Below the pieces are notes generated by a model. The model made no database searches. It saw only the letters and a program-made list of their open reading frames with translations, and had not been told where the DNA came from. From assembly GCA_036674765.1 (NCBI GenBank), contig JARVKI010000017.1, positions 310,001 through 374,000 on the forward strand: DNA of 64,000 bases. Reading direction: 5' to 3'. Numbering within the stretch: position 1 is the first letter of the stretch; each line of letters begins with the position of its first letter. The translations under genes were made by a program, and so were the position numbers. This stretch comes from Seiridium cupressi (Eukaryota; Ascomycota; Sordariomycetes; Amphisphaeriales; Sporocadaceae). Below, piece by piece: positions 34,129 through 45,404 of this stretch.

Positions 34129-34415
34129 GCTGCGAAGTCTGTCGGTTTGATTCGGTCGCAGTGGTCGTTTGCTCGCTGCGCTTTCGCCGTTCCAGAAAAA
34201 AATGGTAACGGACGGCTAAAACTTTCTGAAAGACGCCCCGCCATCCACGACCCATGCAGATGCACCGGCCATAGCTTAATTTAGCGCTGGGTACGTACCC
34301 CTCACCCACTGCCATTTGTCTGAAAATTGCGCTGAGTACGTCGAGCGTTTTTCGGGAAGAAAGCCAAGCTGTCAATCATTGTATTTATATGTCCGTCATC
34401 GCGTAGTATAATACA
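34129..34415. promoter_or_regulatory. shared promoter of MAK5 and TRM7
   Basis: 287 bp between two divergent start codons, with no room for another gene. It must carry both promoters and 5' leaders. No TATA box; GC-rich stretch near MAK5 and an AT-rich stretch near TRM7. Confidence 0.7.
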
Positions 34416-35663
34416 ATGGGTAAATCATCCAAAGACAAGCGGGATGCTTACTACCGGCTGGCCAAGGAGCAAGGGTGGCGGGCAAGAAGCGCCTTCAAGC
34501 TGCTACAATTGGATGAAGGTGAGTGGAAAGGACCAACACTATATTAACAACCAGCTCTGACCCTCAACATAGAATTCGATCTGTTCGCCAACGTTACACG
34601 CGTAGTAGATCTATGCGCTGCCCCTGGTAGCTGGTCTCAAGTACTCTCAAGAGTACTCATCAAAGGCGAGAAGTTTGGCCGTGCAGCATGGCAAGACCGG
34701 GAAGCAAAATTTCGACAGCAGATGCTCAATGTCTTCGGCCCAGCCAATGGAAACATTGCGATTGACGAAGAGTCTTGTACCAGTAATACTGAGCTAAAGC
34801 CCCGGAAAGACGTCAAGATCGTGGCGATCGATTTACAGCCTATTAGTCCTCTCCCGGGCATTATAACGCTACGCGCAGATATTACACATCCTGCCACTGT
34901 TCCACTACTCCTGAAAGCCCTCGACCCAGACTATGACTCCAACTCGCATAGTCAGCAAGCAGCACAGCCAGTCGATCTTGTCATCAGCGACGGCGCCCCG
35001 GATGTGACAGGACTGCATGATTTGGACATCTACGTCCAGTCGCAGCTCCTGTTCGCAGCCCTCAACCTTGCACTCTGCGTTCTGAAACCGGGCGGGAAGT
35101 TTGTAGCTAAGATTTTTCGGGGCAAAAACGTTGACGTCCTATATGCACAGCTCAAGATTTTCTTCGAGCGAGTCTATGTCGCTAAACCCCGATCCTCGAG
35201 AGCTAGCAGCGTGGAGGCGTTCATCGTCTGCTTAAACTTCCAGCCACCCAAAGGCTTCTCTGCCAGCCTCGAGGAACCATTGGGAGTTGGTCATCGTCTT
35301 TCTAAGATGATGGCTGAAAGATCAAGCGTCTTACCCGTAGTTGAACCTACCATACTCCAAAGTCACACAACTGGAGCTTGGGATGCTGCGCCCATAAAAA
35401 CGAGAGCCGTTGATAAAGATGGAATTACCGAGATCGAAGTGGAGAATGTCAGCGTCCCAGAAGGCAACGAAATTCGATGGATAGCACCTTTCATTGCATG
35501 TGGGGATCTATCTGCTTTCGACTCTGATGCGTCGTATAAGTTGCCACCTGGTCATGTATCCCTCGATCCTATTCAGCCGCCTACTGCTCCACCATACAAA
35601 CGAGCACTTGAAATGAGAAAAGCTAAAGGAGGTGCATATGGTAAAACGACAGTCAAAGAATGA
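34416..35663 (+). CDS. TRM7: tRNA 2'-O-methyltransferase Trm7 (FtsJ family)
   Basis: 397-aa protein from exons 34416-34518 and 34573-35663 with a 54-nt intron. Starts [20 protein letters not shown], the fixed Trm7 N-terminus. K-D-K-E catalytic set visible: K28 in RSAFKLL, the Asp of [10 protein letters not shown], the Lys of GGKFVAKIF, and the Glu of SVEAFIVC; the SAM site is [14 protein letters not shown]. By family it methylates positions 32 and 34 of the anticodon loop of several tRNAs in the cytosol with Trm732/Trm734-type partners. An extra 40-50 residue loop follows the SAM motif and the C-terminus is longer than in yeast, both common in moulds. Confidence 0.95.
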
Positions 35664-36794
35664 GTCGCATCAGGCCTCTCCACCCTACCGATCTCCATGG
35701 ATGGCTGTTGAATGTGGAGACTCCTTCGCACCTAATATCTTCCGATATTATGAACTCATATCGCTTGTGAGAGACGAACCGTCTCAAGCCTGGCTTGGCA
35801 TTTGGTGGTCTCGTCCATACACTCAAGCGGCCGTCGGCCAAGACCTTCGCTGGATAGTCCGGCAAGATGTAGATATCCGCCAGACATACAAATGTGACAT
35901 CATCTGGGTCAATTCTGGCAAAACCGGTCTGCTTGGGAAAATTATGGACTATCGAATTGGTGTTCAAAGGTGCCCTGGGTGGAAAGCAAGGCAGCCGCTC
36001 ATGCTTTTGCCACCTCTTGTCGTTGGTTGAGATAGGGCATACGCGCCGAGGCAGAGAGCATCGTCGAGAGCCCTGCTCACTCTATCTAACGATAGCACAT
36101 CCGCCCACCAGACCATGTCTGAGTTCAGGGATACGTGAAATTTGTCTACTGGATGAGTCCGTGTTCGGTTAGGTCGAGATTGTGCTCTCTGTACCAATGC
36201 TTCACCTTGGGATTCAGCACTTTGTTAGGCTGAGTGTAACTCGATCTATTCAGTAGAAGGAAAGAATTAGAGGTTATACGCGCTACACGAATTTCTTCTG
36301 CCTATAAAGCCATCCTGGATCCTCTGGTTTCTTAAGTTCGGCATGATGATCTGAAATGTCTTGGTACATTCCCTCGTGATCACACGTAAATTCATTGCAA
36401 TCCTCATACTATGCATTTGTATTGCATAGCTCTAGGGGTATTGGGTAGAATGAATCTTTACAGGTCTACCTGTGTACGATTGAACTTACAGTGTAACTGT
36501 ATACTCTTCAACGTGTTTCTGTCCTGCCTTATCAAAGACGGAGATATATCATCTTGATTGGAAGTCTTTGGGAATTGTGGGTTTTATCTAAGAGTTAGTC
36601 TAGGTGGATTAAAATACTTGCTGTTCTCGGTGGCTTAGACATTCGGTAGGATGCGGACCGATTGCCTCCTTTCCAGGCATCAATTTACTTACACAGGCAC
36701 CAAAGCTGGCTAGTTATAAAAGTGGACATCAGCCCAAGCGCAATTGATATCTGGACACTTTGGTTCACAACACACCAGTCAATCTGTTAGAACA
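35664..36794. other. intergenic, no gene seen
   Basis: 3' flank of TRM7 and promoter of the SIMPL gene. AT-rich, no domain recognised. Confidence 0.5.
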
Positions 36795-37553
36795 ATGGCA
36801 CCACAGCTCAAGATTCATGTCGACGGCGTGGGCTCCGTCTTTCGAACGGCCGAAAGAGGTGTTCTTCATATCAATGTCACCGCCACTTGCGCTACTCAAG
36901 CCGATGCCTCAAGCCAGGCGCAGAAGATGACTGAGATGCTAACGCAACAATTTCGTCGTTTTGCGACCAAGACAGACGACGGTCGTCCTCACCCATCGGC
37001 CGGGATCACCACTTTCTCGGCTTCTGCCATGACGTCTAGCTCCTACATTCCCAACAGTCTCGACTCCTGACTTAGGGGAGAAGAGAACCGCAAGTTCACA
37101 GCCTCGGCCACATTTCAAGTCGTTTTCCGTGACCTGCCCCTCCTAGCAGTAACAGCGTCGGACTTGGCGGGAGTGCCGCACGTGTCGATTGCTAGGACGG
37201 AGTGGCGATTGACGGATGCAACCAAGGCTGAGATGGAGCCCGAGGCACGGATCAAGGCCATGCGGAACGCTGTCCAGATCGCCGAGGACTACGCCTCCGT
37301 CGTGGGGCGGCGCGTAGTGGCGGTCGACATCAAGGATAGCCCCGTGCAGTTCCCGTTAGCTGGCAATAGCATGGCAGTTTCGGGGCAAATGATGCAGGCG
37401 CAGATGCAAGCGCAAGCGATGCAACAAATGATGCCTCAAAGTGCACAGGCACAGGCGCCAGCAGCTATTGTTGAGGATGGACCTTCGGTCCAACCAGGTA
37501 CTATCACAGCTACTTCTAAGATCAGCGTTCAGTTTGTCTCTGCAGAAGACTGA
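36795..37553 (+). pseudogene. SIMPL-domain gene with one in-frame TGA
   Basis: A single frame from the ATG at 36795 to the stop at 37551-37553, interrupted only by TGA at 37068-37070. Before it are 91 codons (MAPQLKIHVDGVGSVFRTAERGV...), after it 160 codons (ENRKFTASATFQVVFRDLP, then IARTEWRLTDATKAEMEPEAR, then AVQIAEDYASVVGRRVVAV). Both halves match consecutive parts of the SIMPL (DUF541) domain, so no codons are missing. The TGA sits in the variable linker before strand ENRKFTA. No convincing intron removes it: the nearest acceptor, CTTAG, would need the conserved upstream part spliced out. The C-terminus is Met/Gln/Ala-rich. So: young pseudogene, sequencing error, or stop readthrough (the context is TGA-CTT). 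Function of the family is unclear, linked to oxidative stress in bacteria and signalling in animals. Confidence 0.7.
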
Positions 37554-38439
37554 CGTGGAATAAAACAAAGACATATAATCGCATAGTGCGAAATCAGTCG
37601 AGGAACCGGGCTATACAAAGCGTATACAGTCTAAAATCATGTAATAATATTGAAGTTCATTTCAACTCATCATTTGTCAAAAGCGTACACAGTCTATGCT
37701 ATATTGTTGCCATTGGTCAAGGCCTAGTGACGGGGACCCACTGTGAAACACGTATTTAAAGATTCCACGGACGAAGAAGCGTCGAGGAACCACAGATTCG
37801 ATGCACATTCAGTACTAGATGAATCGGATTGGAAGCCAGCGCTCTTGATGCGGTGTGAGTATAACCATGGCTCACTATAGTCGACTATCCTATTACCGCG
37901 GTGTTATCAATACCCTTTTAAATGTCTTAGAAAGGTACAAAGCCCATTACTGAATGTGGGCTCGGCGTCCACGGATTACTCGATTGAGAAGATTGAATCC
38001 TAAGAGTCGTGTCCATGGTAAACTGAAAACCCCCATAAATATCCCTTCTATTATATAGACTAGTGATAGTTTTTGGGGTTCCTAGACATATGAGCTGGCT
38101 TTGACACTGTGTCTTGCGTAGAAAGGGACATCTAAAATTCCCCGGCCTTGGCTCTAATTCCAGCTGGTATGCCGCCGAAATGTTTTTCTTTGGTATTTGA
38201 TGGCAGTCCACTGCCTAAGCAGCCCCCTGAGATATTTCACCGCTTCCAGAGAGTGCAGATTCGCCCTTGCCAAAATGGTTTGACCTTCTGACAGAAAATT
38301 TCATAGCTATAACTAAACTCAGGCCTGGTAGCCGGTCAAATCTCGAGAGATTTATTATATATTGTTCTACACACCCCTTCTATTGTTACACGCGAACCCG
38401 AATCTACGGCAAGGATGTTCATATCATGCTGACCGGTAT
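37554..38439. other. intergenic, no gene seen
   Basis: Convergent 3' flanks of the SIMPL gene and the monooxygenase pseudogene. No domain recognised. Confidence 0.5.
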
Positions 38440-40150
38440 TCAAGACCAATCCCCGTTGAAGACAATGGATTCTCCTTCATCGATCTTCGCCAGGAGTTCG
38501 TCGACCGTCCAATCCTCATGAGTGTGTCCAGGAGGAATGTTGGTATTCAAGAACTGGGCACCGTTTTTGAGATGATCAAGCGCCTTGAAATAGTTCTCGT
38601 AGACGTACTTCTCTGGGTCGTGTCTCCACATCTAACGGCCATGCTCGGACTTGATGTTGCTCAGAGTACGCTCTACCGCCCCTGACTCCTTGCGGTTGCG
38701 CCGCGCAAAGTTGATGAAGCCAACTTTCTGGCAACATGAGACTCTTTCAAAGCTACCAAGGCTCGGTTGTTAGTCATCAAAGCACCGTACAATTTGTCCC
38801 GTCCCGTCCCTGACTTACCGGAGCTTGTTATGGACTTTGGTGGCCCAGTTGATGTTATCCTTACCCCCGAGTTCTAAGCATGTGGCGAGGTAGATAGTGG
38901 CTTCGATGCCCTGGTTCGCACCGCTGCCCGAACTTGGCAGGTATGTGTGGGCAGCGTCGCCGACCTGGACGACACGACCAAGTGGGGAGGTAATATTTGA
39001 CTGCGGATTTCTCAACATCAGTTTCCAATCGACAATGCCGTCGGGTGTAGCTCTGATGAGTCTCTTCATGAAATCCGGAAAGTCTGGGACCCCTAACAGG
39101 TACTTGAACACTACATCAGTGTTGACAGTCTCTTGCCAGGACTCCTGGGACGTGCCATCATCCTGCCGTTGTGTCAGTCCATGTTAATGGATAAGAGATT
39201 GCCAATTTACTCTGTGCATCATCCCCCAGTTAATGATATCATCAGTCCGAAGAACGATCATATGTAGCCCCTGCCTATTAGCAATTTCATCAGTGCTACG
39301 TTGTGTGGTAGAACCTTGCTCGTAAGGCGACTTACCCTTGCCACATCGAAATTAATGGGTGGCCATTATCGAGTACCCTGAACCGCTCGTTGATTTCCTG
39401 GTCCGCGGCAATAACATCCACCGGGAACGCAGCCCTAAAAGCGGCCCAACCACTGCTCCATGCTCTGATGTCGTGTCTATTGATAAGCTGATGTGACTTG
39501 GTACCGACTCCGTCTGCGGCAATGATGACGTCTGCGTCGAGTTTCCGACCATCATCCAAGAGGACACCGGCTGCGTTGCCATTCTCATAGTAATGTACCA
39601 CACGGTTTTCGTATTCCATCTCCACGCCTACTCTCCCAAGCTGCGAGATCAACATCTGCAAGAACTTGGGTCGGTGATGCCGATACATGCGAGTCGGTGT
39701 GACGTCCCCGTCTTGCTGAGACTCTGACCTTGGTGCCCAGTTGAAGGGCTCTGGGCCTCCTAAACGTTCACCCGTGATCTTGTGATATGAGAACCACGGA
39801 TCAATGGCAATCTCCTCATTCTCATCCACCATCTCGGGCCAGGTCTGAATGTGGTTGACAATCTGTGGGAAAATGGTGAAGAAGTCTCCTGCAAGAAGAA
39901 ATGTAAGTAGGATGAAGGAGGGAAGGCCGACTATGAAACCCCCAACCCTTACCTTGCGTCCTTGCAACAGAGCTTCGCTCAATAATGCGAACATTATGTC
40001 CTTCCGCCAGCACGATAGCGCAGCGTATACTCCAGCAGGTCCGCCGCCCACTACGATCACGTCTATCCCCGACGGTGGGCTTCGTTCGACACCCTGTGTT
40101 GGTACGCTGGAGCGCCCAGAGCTGTTCTCAATAGTCACTTCAAGCGGCAT
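38440..40150 (-). pseudogene. FAD-dependent monooxygenase, broken
   Basis: Exons at about 40150-39953, 39888-39336, 39274-39211, 39162-38819 and 38752-38440, all with good splice signals. Seen: VIVVGGGPAGVYAA (FAD Rossmann loop), a middle domain with DGRKLDADVIIAADGVGTKS and the second FAD motif GDAAHTYLPSSGSGANQG. This is a group A flavin monooxygenase of the salicylate hydroxylase-like type. Two lesions: (1) after GVYAA the expected continuation (VLAEGHNVRIIERSS) lies in another frame, as after loss of one base near 40013-40018; (2) TAG at 38632-38634 interrupts an otherwise conserved C-terminal exon, whose reading resumes at once as MWRHDPEKYVYENY. It stands 909 bp divergent from a regulator pseudogene. 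Confidence 0.75.
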
Positions 40151-41058
40151 GATCTCGACGGGTTATGTATAGTGATTTGTTCGATAGGACAAATGTATAT
40201 ATGCCTTGAGCGCATGTGATTAATCGAGAGGGACAAGTTGTGGACCGGTGGAAGTGGTAGTGAAGGAAGAAAACAATGACGGTATGGTCGACTTGAATAT
40301 GCCAGAATGTCATTTCAGTATTGTGGAAATCCCAGACATGCTAAATACTGACTTCGAAAAAAAAAAAAAAAAGTTTTTTATGTCGTTGTCTTCGTCGAGA
40401 CACATTGTCGTCCGGCGTGAAAGAGGCGCTTCCCATTTAAGCATCTTATCCGACCGTACCAATGGTGCTCCAGCATTTAGGACCAGGCTTATAAGCATAG
40501 CCGACAGCATGAATCATGATTCCTAGAGCCACAAATCTGTCTGGCTATAAGGAACTGCCTCCGCTCCAGCCGTTCCGTTCCGATGCAATTCGGAACGGAT
40601 AGTGTCTTTGAAGATCAGCACCTCAGGGGTGTCTCACTCAAGAGCCTGGCCGGTTGCGATACTCCTGTGGTGCCCGCGGTGAAGCCCAGTTGCCCCCCGA
40701 AGGCGTTTGTAGAGCTGCAGGCAGGCTGGGGGTGGATACAATATACCTACATACGTGAGACGGGAATTACATTACTGGAAAACATTTGATTGGCGCTGTC
40801 GGCAAATTATAGCGCTAGACAAGGCACCTGTAGCTAGCGTTAGGTGGTGCATGCAGGGGTCTGTTCGAGATCAGCAAGCACCATTATTGTTATGGAGAAC
40901 GCCGTGTCAGCAGTCAACCGCCAGCCGATTCATCGAGTCCAGTCGCAGAATGATCAGGCGAAAACAAGGCACTCTACCATCAACTCCAGCATCGTATGCG
41001 CCCTCGCTCACAATAAATCGAACGGGGTTCTTGATACACACCGATTCGCCTGGGCATC
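40151..41058. other. divergent spacer between two pseudogenes
   Basis: Promoter region of the monooxygenase pseudogene and of the Zn2Cys6 pseudogene. A run of 16 A lies at 40357-40372. No coding frame accepted. Confidence 0.45.
40357..40372. repeat. poly-A tract (16 nt)
   Basis: Homopolymer of A followed directly by G and a T-run. Likely a slippage tract; nothing indicates a retroposed gene to its left. Confidence 0.8.
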
Positions 41059-42930
41059 ATGACGGGCAGACACGCGCCTCGGTCCAAAAATGGCAAGCTC
41101 CCTCTGTCAATGGCTGGGTCTAAGCGGGAACCAGACTTACTGAGAATGGTTCCTCGTAGGATGTCCAACCTGTCGCATCCGCAAGGTCAAATGTGACGAG
41201 AAGCGTCCTAAATGCAGTGGATGCGTCAAGATGCAATTCAATTGTGAATGGCTGCTACCTGTTGCCGCACACAAGCCGAAGACTCCTACCCGCCTGGCCA
41301 AGAGCAGCTCGTCTAAAGTCCTGTCTCTTCGGCCCGCAACGAAACAGCTGGCCTTCTGAGAGTACCAAGAACGCACACGGGAACTATGAGACTCGCACAG
41401 GCCGCTTGTCCAACTACAATACAGAGAATAGGGATTCTCAGTTATTGTCACTTACGCCCCCAGTCCCGCCTTCGTTGAGTGATCCTAGTATACCTTGTGT
41501 AAACTCTATCCTCATAACATCACACGATCGGATCGGATCTCTCTGAATTACTTTCCCATGTCGACGGTATGCTACATGCACTCTCACGGTGCTTGGAGCC
41601 CGCTAAAGCACGTCCAAAAAGTCACTGCTGCCACTAGCAGCATAGTCATGCATATGGTCCTCGCGAGTGCCGCAAGCGACATGCATCAAAAGGGTATGTA
41701 CCTAGGCAGCCCGAAACCTGGTGTCGACTCCGGACTTTATCACTACGCGGCTGCTCTCCAAGACCTTCAACGTCGCATCAAACCAGGTCAAGCCGCGGGT
41801 GACAAGGACAATCTCGACGCTATCCTCTCCACAATGTTCCTGATGATCCACTACGGACTGCGGTCAAGCTCGTCAGTTGGTGACGCCAAAGCACACTTTG
41901 CTGGCCTGGAGTCTCTGGTAACTGCTTACTTCCGATCCTTACATCGGACCGATTCAATGCTGAGTACCAACGACCTTTCGCCCTTAGCTTCGCAGTTGAT
42001 CGTGTGATTGATGTATGTTTTTCTTTACTTTTCTGGTCATACCACGGCATCACCGATAGAACGCAATCTCTAATTTTCAGTCCGATTCAGATACAGCGAT
42101 ATCGGTGGCACTTGCTCTGGAGTCTTTGGTGACTTGGTCAACGAATTTTCCGAGTCTCTAGAGCTATCGTTGGATAGTGTTCAACTTCATGATAAGGCTC
42201 ACCGTGGATTTCCACGTCCTTCAAGTGGAATAGGCCATACTAGACCTGTCGATCAAAATAAAATGAGTTCTAGAACGTTCGAGCTAGCTCACCGAGTGCA
42301 GGTGCTGCGGTCCCAAACACGGAGTGGCAGTAGTATTATTGATTCCGAGGCCAAACTCCAGCTGTACATAACCCTGATGCAGCAATTTGCGGCGGTTAAG
42401 GAGGTGAGTGCCCAGTATATCTTCGTGAATATTGTATTTCGAGCCAACATACTGATGCAGCGTCACCTCAGAGCTACAATGATGTCTTCATTTCTATATA
42501 TAGCGATGAGACAAGAAAACAAATTTCCGGACACGCCATTAATCTGACCATATTGATAGTGATGCACTTTTGGGCTTGCGTCATCTTTTGCCGTCGCTGG
42601 CTTCTCCCCTCAAGCCCACCCGAGGAAATACACCGGCATGCCGTTTCTCGTATCGTCGGATGTCTTCATCACCAACACGCTCAAGATCGGCGCCGTCTTA
42701 TTCGATGTGCTTGGCCATTGTTCATAGTTGTCATCGAGACATCGGACGAGGTTCAGCGGCGCTGGGTATTGGATCGCCTATTTGATATTCGAGATGTAAA
42801 CGCTGAGTGCGAATGGACGTGGAACGCAGCAGAGGAAATCACGAAACAGCAGAGGCTTGAGCCTAATCTTCCAATTGATTTGGTGGATTATTTACCTCTT
42901 ACTTCCCAGTCATTTACGGTTCATACCTAA
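41059..42930 (+). pseudogene. Zn2Cys6 transcription factor, broken
   Basis: Exon 1 (41059-41092) encodes MTGRHAPRSKNG, joined by a GC-AG intron (41093-41159) to GCPTCRIRKVKCDEKRPKCSGC with the six-cysteine binuclear cluster. The middle (about 41540-42012) and last exons (42091-42403, 42472-42930) carry a Fungal_trans_2-type domain: SLNYFPMSTVCY, MFLMIHYGLRSS, YSDIGGTCSGVFGDLV and WPLFIVVIETSDEVQRRWVLDRL. Lesions: a frame change between 41340 and 41400 with no good intron; a tandem GATCG duplication at 41526-41535 that shifts frame by five bases; and TGA at 42005-42007 just before the intron donor, where the family has Trp (VWLIY-like). The C-terminal half is otherwise open. Would have been a nuclear regulator, perhaps of the divergent monooxygenase. 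Confidence 0.75.
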
Positions 42931-43954
42931 CGCATTCATATCCATGAACTGATCACGCAACACCTGGATCAGATCGAAGAGCCAACAGGCTTTCAGCTAA
43001 TATTACGCTTCTTTAAACCAATCTCCCAAGTCAAAACAATGAGAGTCTATCTTCAAATGATAAACGATATTCGTGGAGTCTCATTTATCCGCGATTACTG
43101 GGTCGACACGATTTTCAATTACGTATCACGCTCTGAGACTATAAAGAATAGAGACACTTAGCCCCATAGAATTGGGGTCATCTGAATAAAGACTACGTGT
43201 TATCGCGATCTGGTAGTAACCAAGATGGTTTATTGCCCTTCAGCCTCTATTGTCTTACGCATACTTGATCTAGTCGAATAATCCCATTGCGTGATTATGT
43301 CCAGCCGACTGCGAGGTGGGGTCACCGCATGCTAAATGGAGCATTGATTGACAAGAGAGAAAGAAATCAACAGCCAACACATATACTTGCATTCGCCATA
43401 ATGGTTCCTGGATGGAATGATATATCTCTTGTTCCTGCCATGAGAATTATACATTTAACAACTACAGACATCCCATCTCTGCTTTTCATTCTCATTAAGA
43501 CTTGACATAACAGATTTTATATATATTCTCTGCGTTCTCATGTGACATATAAGGTTACACCGCCAGATATTGGTACACTTTCTAGCCAACGGGTGCTCTA
43601 GTGTTCTTTCTGGACCGGCACTTTCGGAGAGCTGCACAAGGTCCACAGGCGCCATAGACTACATAACAAGACAGGATTTGAAACCGACTTCCCAGGTAAG
43701 TTGTTTGTGTTGACGTCGAATGTGGTCGACCGCTTTTGAAATATAAGGAGGCAAGCTTCTTCCTTTGATCAAGGCCATGATCACAGCGAAAAGTGGGACT
43801 GCAGGCCAATCGAGGTCGCATCCCATGCCAAGAAAGGCGGCCAGCCGTAGCATCACGACTCCTGTCGCCAGCACCATGTATATCGCCCCTCGCAGATGAT
43901 ACCTAATACCAGTGATTGATTATCGCCGCTTGGCAGAGGGCATGTCATGTTTGC
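42931..43954. other. intergenic with a hydrophobic ORF remnant
   Basis: Minus-strand frame at 43659-43877 (72 codons) reads as two hydrophobic segments (LATGVVMLRLAAFLGMG and VPLFAVIMALI) and may be the remains of a membrane protein gene. Nothing else seen. Confidence 0.35.
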
Positions 43955-44788
43955 TCAGAGATTCTGGAAACGAACCTTCCAACCGTGTTGTGCATCCAAC
44001 AATCTTTGCTTGCTGAACACGTCCCCTTTCAATTCGTAGTTGAGCCAATTAACAGCTGCATCTGCAAATAGGCCACCGGCTTCCTCGTAGAATGTACCCA
44101 AGTGTCCCACATTTAAGCTTGCAAAGTATGCTGATAGTTCCTCTGGCACCAGTTTCCAGTCCTGCTCAGCGTTATTGCGTAGCACGTCTCGCTGATCGCC
44201 AGCGAAGTAGTAAACAGATGTCACCAGCCCAGTGACCAGATCTATATCACGAGGACGGCGGCGCATCAGGCCTGAATTGAAGATACCCAAACTCTTCACC
44301 CGGGAATCATTTCGTAAAGCGGAGGCGGCAATATAAGTGTGAATTGCGCCCTTGCTTTGCCCTGCAAGTGCAATCTTGGTAGAGTCGATATGGTTGCGAA
44401 TGTCGGCAGAGTCCTTCGGAGCGTGCAATGCCCATTCGACCGCTCGCAGCTGGCCGCTCTCATCAGCAGAGCCTAGGCCACCGGGCGAGCCGTTGGCTAT
44501 GATGATGTACCCGTGCGATGCAACTTCGCGCAGAAAGTCTCCGAACATCAATCCCCATGACAGCCCGAAGCCATTCGCCCAAACTAGGAGAGGCAGTCGC
44601 TCCTCCTGAACGAGATCCACAGGGGAGAAAATGGTGTGAGAAGGCAGCTCAGGAACTGTGTAATGTTTTGCCGGCGAGCGCGAACCCTGTCCACCCGTGA
44701 GGAATACCTCTCTCCGATATTTGACCCACCGGGCAATGACCTTGCGCGCATCGTCAAAAAAATCGACAATGATGGCAAGTGACCACAT
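43955..44788 (-). CDS. alpha/beta hydrolase
   Basis: 277-aa protein, intronless as read from the ATG at 44788. Nucleophile elbow GQSKG with Ser145, likely Asp198 (YYFAGDQR) and His229 (VGHLGTF) complete a Ser-Asp-His triad. Oxyanion region LLVWANGFG followed by REVASHGYIIIANGSPGG matches the chlorophyllase/PAF-acetylhydrolase-like fungal branch, which ends in WLNYELKGD. No signal peptide in this reading; a TAG and CAG acceptor just upstream of the ATG leave room for an earlier exon that could encode one. Frame fully open. Substrate unknown, probably an ester or lactone. Confidence 0.8.
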   Translation of the reverse strand: MWSLAIIVDFFDDARKVIARWVKYRREVFLTGGQGSRSPAKHYTVPELPSHTIFSPVDLVQEERLPLLVWANGFGLSWGLMFGDFLREVASHGYIIIANGSPGGLGSADESGQLRAVEWALHAPKDSADIRNHIDSTKIALAGQSKGAIHTYIAASALRNDSRVKSLGIFNSGLMRRRPRDIDLVTGLVTSVYYFAGDQRDVLRNNAEQDWKLVPEELSAYFASLNVGHLGTFYEEAGGLFADAAVNWLNYELKGDVFSKQRLLDAQHGWKVRFQNL

Positions 44789-45404
44789 CTCCTCCTGGTA
44801 GATAACTAGGTCGATTGCAATGTTTAGTGCCAGGTCCAGCGAGATCGTTGTAGGTCTACCGGAACACGATGCAGTGTGAGAAGTTAGGTGGGAACTGGTT
44901 ACTAGACATGGCGGGCGAAGGGTTGAAACTGGACATCTGGACCGGCATGACGTCCGCTGTACAGACTAATTAGTCCAAGTCCGCGTGGGTAATTGACTAC
45001 TGTGTACTGGCGTCTTGATGTAGACCAGAAGTCACCGCAGGCAAAATGACGGACATATCGGAGTGTATTATATACGTTACTTATGGTTATGTAAAAGGGT
45101 CAGAGCGATTCAAGCGATCCATTAGCTAACCAGACAACATCATTTGGCTCCCTGAGCTGCCACGTGATAAGGCGTCTCGCTAACCAGGTCTCGCGTCTCT
45201 AGTGCTGAGCGTAGTGCTTAAATGCTGCCGGAATTCGCGGACGCGACTGCTTTGCCGCCAAACACACTCTCCCTGTATCGTATCCGTCTGCACTTGATGT
45301 CGCTCATTGTAACTAGCTGTGCCCATTAGTCTCGTGCAAATCATCTGGTGCAGCGCATCATTCCACAACTTCGCTTTGACAAGGTTGTGTCATATTAGGT
45401 TAAC
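44789..45404. other. divergent promoter region
   Basis: Between the hydrolase (minus) and the DUF2461 gene (plus); 616 bp, no coding frame accepted. Confidence 0.5.

Noticed and set aside
37068..37070. Selenocysteine at the SIMPL TGA
   Set aside because: Filamentous ascomycetes as a rule lack selenocysteine machinery, and the SIMPL domain has no conserved Cys here.
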